A DNA stretch of 10,521 bases, from positions 1 to 10,521 of the forward strand of contig JAISCH010000247.1 of the NCBI GenBank assembly GCA_031265725.1, in the 5' to 3' direction. The stretch comes from Propionibacteriaceae bacterium. GTDB lineage: Bacteria; Actinomycetota; Actinomycetes; Propionibacteriales; Propionibacteriaceae. The position numbers and the translations under genes were made by a program. The notes beneath the pieces were generated by a model. It ran no database searches. It worked only from the letters and a program-made list of their open reading frames with translations, and was not told the origin of the DNA. This document shows positions 6,323-10,521 of this stretch, in pieces. Each line of letters starts with the position of its first letter. Position 1 is the first letter of the stretch.

Positions 6323-8050
6323 TCAACTATCGGGCTTTTTACCGCAAATAACTGGGGTGAGTGAGTTGTACGACCATTTGAACGGCTCTTTCTTAACCTG
6401 TTTGCCGTCCTGATAGAACAGCCGGTTGAACCGCACATCGAATCCGCTCATCGCCGACTGGGCGACGCATTTCGCGGACGTGTCGTAGACCGGCTTGCCA
6501 GGCGCGCGGTAATTGCTCCGGACCGGCGTGGAAGATTTGATGTCATAGACCTTGGTGGACCACACCCGCACCGTCACCGAGCCCTGGCTGCCCGTCCGGC
6601 CAGTGATCCAAGCCTGCAGCAGCACGCCATGCGGCGAGTCGTTCTGGAATTTCATGTCGACCATCTTCCAGTCCAAGGTGGCCTCCCGCCCGACCGGGTA
6701 GCGACTGAAGTAGAGCGAGTGCGGCTTGTGGTAGATATCTTTCAGACCGGCGAAGAAGATCGCATTGTAAGTGGTGGTAGTGGACTGGGAGACTCCCCCG
6801 CCGTAAATATTCGGGTCGATCTTGCCATTGGCGATGCCGCCGCCAGCCATCCAGCCGTTTTTCCGGGTCCGTTCCCCCAGCGTCTTGTTCATCGAGAACG
6901 TCTCGCCCGGAGCCAGGTAGGTGCCGTTGATGAGCTTGGCCGCCTTGCCGATGTTGTTGTAGCGGTAGGCCGATCCGGGGAAGTAGGTGGTGAATTGGCC
7001 GGTTATCTCCTTGACTCCCATCGCCTCAGCGTCGGCGGTGGAGAAGCCAGCCGGGCGCGGGGCCACGTCCACACTCACCTGTCTGACCCCGGCCTGGTTC
7101 AACATGGGGATCAACTCGGCAGAGAGCTGTTGGATGTCGATGCCCGAGCCGTCCTTGGATTTGCTGATCTTGGGTTTTCCCGACTTCTTGCCCGCGATGG
7201 TGAACTTGGCGTCCACTGGCTGCTTCAGGCCGAGTTTGTCCAAGTCTTTCCCAATGGCCGCGTTCAGCCCCTCCGCGTCGAAGCTCGGCAGCAGCGCCCC
7301 CGCTGACGGCTCGAAGCGGAGCGTCTTGGCGATCAGCTCAGTGCTCAATTCGATCTTGCCCGCATCCCCCACCAACACTTGGACCGGGCTGGCCAACGCT
7401 GGGACGGCGATCTCGCTGGCGGCCTGTTCCGCCTCAGCGGTGGTGATGTCAGGCTCGACCACCTCCACCACCGCATCCACCATCAACGAGCGCAGCAGGG
7501 CCGCCTTGAAGGCTTGCACGCTGGCGGGCACGTCCACTTTGACCCCATCGGCTCCGGGGCCGACCTGGGGCGCTCCGTCGAGAATGACGAGGGTGGCAGG
7601 CACTGGCTCCTGGTCCACCTCAGCCGCCAACGTCTCGATCTTTTCCGTCAGCGCCGCATCGTCCAGCGTCAGCACAGCCTCGTGCTCGCCGCCGCCGAAG
7701 AGTTGTTCCAGGTTGTCCAGCGGGTTCCAACTCTCCGACCCGCCGCCGACCTGGGCCAGTGTGGCCGGATAGTCCACGCTGGCGCCGATCTGCGCCAAGT
7801 CGATGGCGACCGACTTGCCCTGGGCATTGATAGCAAATTCGCCGCTGGTCCGGGGGTCGAAGGCCTCATGCAGCACGGCGGTGGCCTGGTCAGCCGACAT
7901 GCCGCCGATACGCACCCCGGTCACCACGGTGTTGGTCGGGATGTGGTCGAAAGCGACGTAGTGGATTCCCAGATACGCGCCCAGCAAGACAGCGAACAAT
8001 CCGCCGATGACGACTGCTGCCGTCCAGGCGAAAGACCGCTGTTTAGCCAC
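6323..8050 (-). CDS. VanW-family cell-surface protein with peptidoglycan-binding-like (YoaR-type) domains
   Basis: A 575-residue protein with one N-terminal membrane anchor (about 9-30, WTAAVVIGGLFAVLLGAYLGI), the rest extracytoplasmic. Two stretches (about 70-195 and 210-330) have the alternating pattern of PG_binding_4-type domains, including GVKVDVPASVQAFKAALL and IDIQQLSAELIPMLNQ. The VanW domain follows (about 345-485): ITGQFTTYFPGS, YLAPGETFSMNKTLGERT (378-395), GGGIANGKIDPNIYGGGVSQSTTTTYNA (403-430), and HSLYFSRYPVGREATLDW (444-461). The C-terminal tail is basic and holds two cysteines (C528, C569), which could form a disulfide outside the cell. VanW proteins occur in some vancomycin-resistance clusters, but their biochemical role is not established, and nothing here indicates resistance. 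The GTG start overlaps the transporter stop by 8 bases and has AGGAGG 6 bases upstream. It probably belongs to a tkt-transporter-vanW transcript. Confidence 0.9.
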   Translation of the reverse strand: MAKQRSFAWTAAVVIGGLFAVLLGAYLGIHYVAFDHIPTNTVVTGVRIGGMSADQATAVLHEAFDPRTSGEFAINAQGKSVAIDLAQIGASVDYPATLAQVGGGSESWNPLDNLEQLFGGGEHEAVLTLDDAALTEKIETLAAEVDQEPVPATLVILDGAPQVGPGADGVKVDVPASVQAFKAALLRSLMVDAVVEVVEPDITTAEAEQAASEIAVPALASPVQVLVGDAGKIELSTELIAKTLRFEPSAGALLPSFDAEGLNAAIGKDLDKLGLKQPVDAKFTIAGKKSGKPKISKSKDGSGIDIQQLSAELIPMLNQAGVRQVSVDVAPRPAGFSTADAEAMGVKEITGQFTTYFPGSAYRYNNIGKAAKLINGTYLAPGETFSMNKTLGERTRKNGWMAGGGIANGKIDPNIYGGGVSQSTTTTYNAIFFAGLKDIYHKPHSLYFSRYPVGREATLDWKMVDMKFQNDSPHGVLLQAWITGRTGSQGSVTVRVWSTKVYDIKSSTPVRSNYRAPGKPVYDTSAKCVAQSAMSGFDVRFNRLFYQDGKQVKKEPFKWSYNSLTPVICGKKPDS

Positions 8051-8963
8051 TGGGAGCCTCCTGTTTGCGCTTGCTGGGTATCAATGTGCCCAGATGTGAG
8101 ACAAGGATACCGGCCACCATGAGGGCAGCTCCAATATAGCCGCGCTGCCCCATGTCCTCATTGAGGATCAGCGCCCCGCCCAATCCGCCGAAAACCGCTT
8201 CCAGACTCATGATCAACGCGGCGTGCGAGGCCAGCGCGTCACGTTGCCCCAGCACTTGCAGGGTATAGGCGATACCGACGCTGCCCACTCCACCGTAGAT
8301 CAACGGGATCACCGCCTGATCCAGACCGCCGAAGGGCACGGGGTCCAGGAGAAGCGCTAGCACTGCGCTGATCACGGCGCAACTGACGAATTGTGCGGTG
8401 GCGAAGCGCAGTGCTGACACCCGATTCGTGTAGCGGTCCACCAGCATGATCTGGATGGCGAACACCGTCGCAGCGGCGAGCAAGAGCAGATCGCTGGTTC
8501 CCAGCACCAAGTCATCAGTGATGCAGATCAGGTACATGCCCACCACACAGGCGGCCACTCCCACCACCAACTGCCAACCGATCCTCCGCCCGAAAAACAG
8601 CCCGAAGATCGGCACGATGACGATATACAGCGCCGTGATGAAGGCCGCGTCTCCGGCTGAGGCCTGGGGCATGGATGCCTGCTGGAAGCCGACCGCCGCA
8701 GCGAGCAGTGTCCCACAGGCCAGTCCGGGCCAAAGCACCATCCTGGTGGCCGCCGCCCGCCTGGCTTTGGACAACCCGCGTTTCCAGTCGAGCACCTTTA
8801 TCACCACGATCATCACCACGGCGCCCATGGCAAAACGCACCGCGCTGAAGGTGAACGGCCCCACATAGTCAGCGCCAATGCGTTGGGCGACGAAGGCGAA
8901 ACCCCAGATAGCCGAAGCTAAGAGCAGCAGCACATTAGCGCGCAGCAGCCGCGAATTAGCCAC
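8043..8963 (-). CDS. EamA/DMT-superfamily metabolite exporter
   Basis: A 306-residue integral membrane protein of the drug/metabolite transporter superfamily, with about 10 hydrophobic helices arranged as two EamA repeats (about 8-148 and 158-292). The first repeat begins NVLLLLASAIWGFAFVAQRIG, the WG motif in helix 1 being typical. It contains DAAFITALYIVIVPIFGLFFGRR, with the P before the end of helix 4. The second repeat contains IYGGVGSVGIAYTLQVLGQR and ALIMSLEAVFGGLGGALILNE, the conserved helix-9 SLEPV-like stretch. The C-terminus is short and basic (SKRKQEAPSG). The substrate cannot be read from sequence; amino acids, nucleotides and other small metabolites are usual for the family. The GTG start overlaps the transketolase stop by 8 bases (GTGGCTAA) and has no good SD, so translation is probably coupled to tkt. 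The stop overlaps the VanW-family start in the same way. Confidence 0.93.
   Translation of the reverse strand: MANSRLLRANVLLLLASAIWGFAFVAQRIGADYVGPFTFSAVRFAMGAVVMIVVIKVLDWKRGLSKARRAAATRMVLWPGLACGTLLAAAVGFQQASMPQASAGDAAFITALYIVIVPIFGLFFGRRIGWQLVVGVAACVVGMYLICITDDLVLGTSDLLLLAAATVFAIQIMLVDRYTNRVSALRFATAQFVSCAVISAVLALLLDPVPFGGLDQAVIPLIYGGVGSVGIAYTLQVLGQRDALASHAALIMSLEAVFGGLGGALILNEDMGQRGYIGAALMVAGILVSHLGTLIPSKRKQEAPSG
8057..8062 (-). promoter_or_regulatory. Strong Shine-Dalgarno site for the VanW-family GTG start
   Basis: AGGAGG on the minus strand lies 6 bases before the GTG at 8050, inside the 3' end of the transporter gene. It fixes the overlapping GTG as the start and means this gene need not rely on coupling alone. 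Confidence 0.7.
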
Positions 8964-10521
8964 TTGCCAGAGCCAGTTTCGCCTTGGCCACGACGTTCTC
9001 CGCAGTGAAACCGTATTTGGCGAACAGCCTGTTGCCAGCAGCAGACTCGCCGAAGTGGTCGATTGAGACGATCTCGCCCTTGTCGCCGACGTATTCGCGC
9101 CAACCCAACGCCGAGCCAGCCTCCACCGAGACCTTCGCCACAGCCGCTGGGATCACTTGCGCCCGGTACTCAGCGGACTGCTGGCCGAACCACTCCAGGC
9201 AGGGCAGCGACACCACCCTGGTGGGGATTCCCTCGTCCTCAAGCTGGGCCTGCGCGTCCAGCGCGACAGCCACTTCGGAGCCAGTGGCCAGCAACACCAC
9301 TTCCGGCACGCCACTCGCGTCCTTGAGCACATAGCCGCCCTTGGCCACTCCGTCCGCGCTGGCGCATGCACCTGGGCCGCGTTCCACAGTCGGAAGGTCC
9401 TGGCGGGACAGGATGATGCCTGCCGGACGGTCATTGTTGCGCAAGATCTGCGCCCAGGCCTGGGCGGTCTCATTGGCGTCCGCCGGACGCACCACGTCCA
9501 GCCCAGGGATGGCCCGCAACGACGCCAGGTGCTCAATCGGCTGATGGGTCGGCCCATCCTCGCCGACGCCAATCGAGTCGTGGCTCCAGACGAAGACGCT
9601 AGGGCATCGCTGCAGCGCGGCCAACCGCACAGCGCCACGCATATAGTCGGCAAAGACCAGGAAGGTGCCGCCATATGCCCTGGTCAAACCGGACATTGCG
9701 ATGGCGTTGAGGATATTCCCCATCGCGTGCTCCCGGATGCCGAAGTGCAGCACCCGGCCAGTCTCGTCGCCGTAGGGCGAATCATTGGGCCCGAACGACT
9801 TCTGCCCCTTCATGGTGGTGTTGTTGGAACCGGCCAGGTCGGCGGAGCCGCCCCAAAGCTCCGGAACGACATCAGCCAGCGCATTCAACACCTCGCCGGA
9901 GGCCGCCCGAGTGGATTTCTTCCCCGGCTCGAAAACCGGGATGGCCGCGTCGAAGCCCTCCGGAAGCTCGCCCGCAACCAACCGGTCGTACAGCTTGGCC
10001 GCAGCCGGGTTGGCCGCCCGCCATTGCTCATAATCAGGTTGCCACTCAGCCTTGGCGGCGGCGGCCCGCGCGGCGGCGTTGTCCCGGGTGTGCCGCAGCA
10101 CCTCGGCGTCGGCCGGGAATGCCTGCGCCGGGTCGAAGCCGAGAGTCTCTTTCAGCTTGGCGATCTCGTCGCCGCCGATCTTCGCACCGTGGACGGAGTG
10201 CGACCCGGCCTTCGTCGGCAACGGCCAGCCGATGATCGTGGAGAGCTTGATGATCGAGGGCTGGTCCTTGACCTGCTTGGCAGCTTCAATCGCGGCATAG
10301 AGGGCTGGCAGGTCCTCTGCGTACCCGGTGCCGCCATTCGTCCAGTCGACGTGCTGGGTGTGCCAGCCGTATGCGGCGTGGCGGGCCAGCACATCCTCAG
10401 TGAAAGCTATGGCGGTGTCACCCTCGATGGTTATCCGGTTGTCGTCGTAGATCAGGATCAGGTTGCCCAGCTTCTGCGTGCCTGCCAGCGAGGCGGCCTC
10501 GGAGGCGACGCCCTCCTGCAT
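8956..10521 (-). CDS. tkt: Transketolase, N-terminal part outside the window
   Basis: Thiamine-diphosphate enzyme of the non-oxidative pentose phosphate pathway. It moves two-carbon ketol units between sugar phosphates in the cytoplasm. The 521 residues visible run from the middle of the TPP-binding domain to the stop. The leading MQEGVASEA is the interior of the usual DGC-x-QEG motif, so the ATG at the right edge is not the start; about 170-180 residues are missing from the roughly 700 of the family. Visible marks are DDNRITIEG (26-34, metal ligands N28 and I30), GSHSVHG (106-112), WGGSADLAGSN (223-233), FGIREHAMG with E264 that activates TPP, WSHDSIGVGEDGPTHQP (312-328), SRQDLP (372-377, phosphate-binding Arg), and the C-terminal domain with LATGSEVAVALDA (411-423) and WREYVG. 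It heads the run tkt, transporter, VanW-family gene, each junction overlapping by 8 bases. Confidence 0.97.
   Translation of the reverse strand: MQEGVASEAASLAGTQKLGNLILIYDDNRITIEGDTAIAFTEDVLARHAAYGWHTQHVDWTNGGTGYAEDLPALYAAIEAAKQVKDQPSIIKLSTIIGWPLPTKAGSHSVHGAKIGGDEIAKLKETLGFDPAQAFPADAEVLRHTRDNAAARAAAAKAEWQPDYEQWRAANPAAAKLYDRLVAGELPEGFDAAIPVFEPGKKSTRAASGEVLNALADVVPELWGGSADLAGSNNTTMKGQKSFGPNDSPYGDETGRVLHFGIREHAMGNILNAIAMSGLTRAYGGTFLVFADYMRGAVRLAALQRCPSVFVWSHDSIGVGEDGPTHQPIEHLASLRAIPGLDVVRPADANETAQAWAQILRNNDRPAGIILSRQDLPTVERGPGACASADGVAKGGYVLKDASGVPEVVLLATGSEVAVALDAQAQLEDEGIPTRVVSLPCLEWFGQQSAEYRAQVIPAAVAKVSVEAGSALGWREYVGDKGEIVSIDHFGESAAGNRLFAKYGFTAENVVAKAKLALASG

Noticed and set aside
6323..8050. 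Vancomycin-resistance determinant
   Set aside because: A VanW domain alone does not confer resistance, and no vanA/B ligase, vanH, vanX or regulator is present in the window.
6629..8122. Three long overlapping plus-strand open frames (6629-7306, 6987-7772, 7379-8122)
   Set aside because: All are antisense to the VanW-family gene and show Ser/Ala/Thr- or Arg/His/Gly-rich shadow composition.
1..10521. Defence island, mobile element, CRISPR array or tRNA-linked insertion
   Set aside because: No transposase, integrase, toxin-antitoxin pair, repeat array or tRNA-like sequence is seen. Composition and gene content are uniform and housekeeping in nature.

Overview
The window looks like chromosome of a high-G+C actinobacterium (Actinomycetota). 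The evidence is strong G/C bias at third codon positions, a DapD of the Mycobacterium/Corynebacterium type, the ferredoxin-DapC gene pair that is also found in mycobacteria, and an actinobacterial VanW-family protein. A member of the Propionibacteriales is possible, but the sequence alone does not settle this. No RNA gene, insertion sequence, phage gene, CRISPR array or long repeat is visible. Coding density is very high, and no gene-free stretch is longer than about 140 bases.

Layout from left to right. The minus strand carries the 5' part of dapE (1-982, running off the left edge), an alpha/beta hydrolase of the monoacylglycerol lipase type (1051-1863) and a SpoU/TrmH-type RNA methyltransferase (2003-2911). 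A divergent plus-strand pair follows: dapD (2966-3880) and, 3 bases after it, a membrane-anchored lysozyme-like protein (3884-4723). Next comes a convergent minus-strand block. Read in its own direction it is transketolase (8956-10521, N-terminus off the right edge), an EamA/DMT-family transporter (8043-8963), a VanW-family cell-surface protein (6323-8050), a 7Fe ferredoxin (5939-6256) and dapC (4776-5918). tkt, the transporter and the vanW-like gene overlap by 8 bases at each junction. fdxA and dapC are 20 bases apart.

The functional theme is the succinylase route to meso-diaminopimelate, which feeds both lysine and the peptidoglycan stem peptide. dapD (succinyl transfer), dapC (transamination) and dapE (desuccinylation) are consecutive steps and all lie here, but in three different transcription units. 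Two further genes of probable cell-wall relevance are interleaved: the lysozyme-like protein coupled to dapD, and the VanW-family protein upstream of fdxA-dapC. The rest is ordinary housekeeping (transketolase, RNA methylation, lipid hydrolysis, metabolite export). I found no convincing evidence of an undescribed defence, mobile or biosynthetic system. The findings below are modest: gene-order, start-site and promoter observations, and one poorly characterised conserved family.
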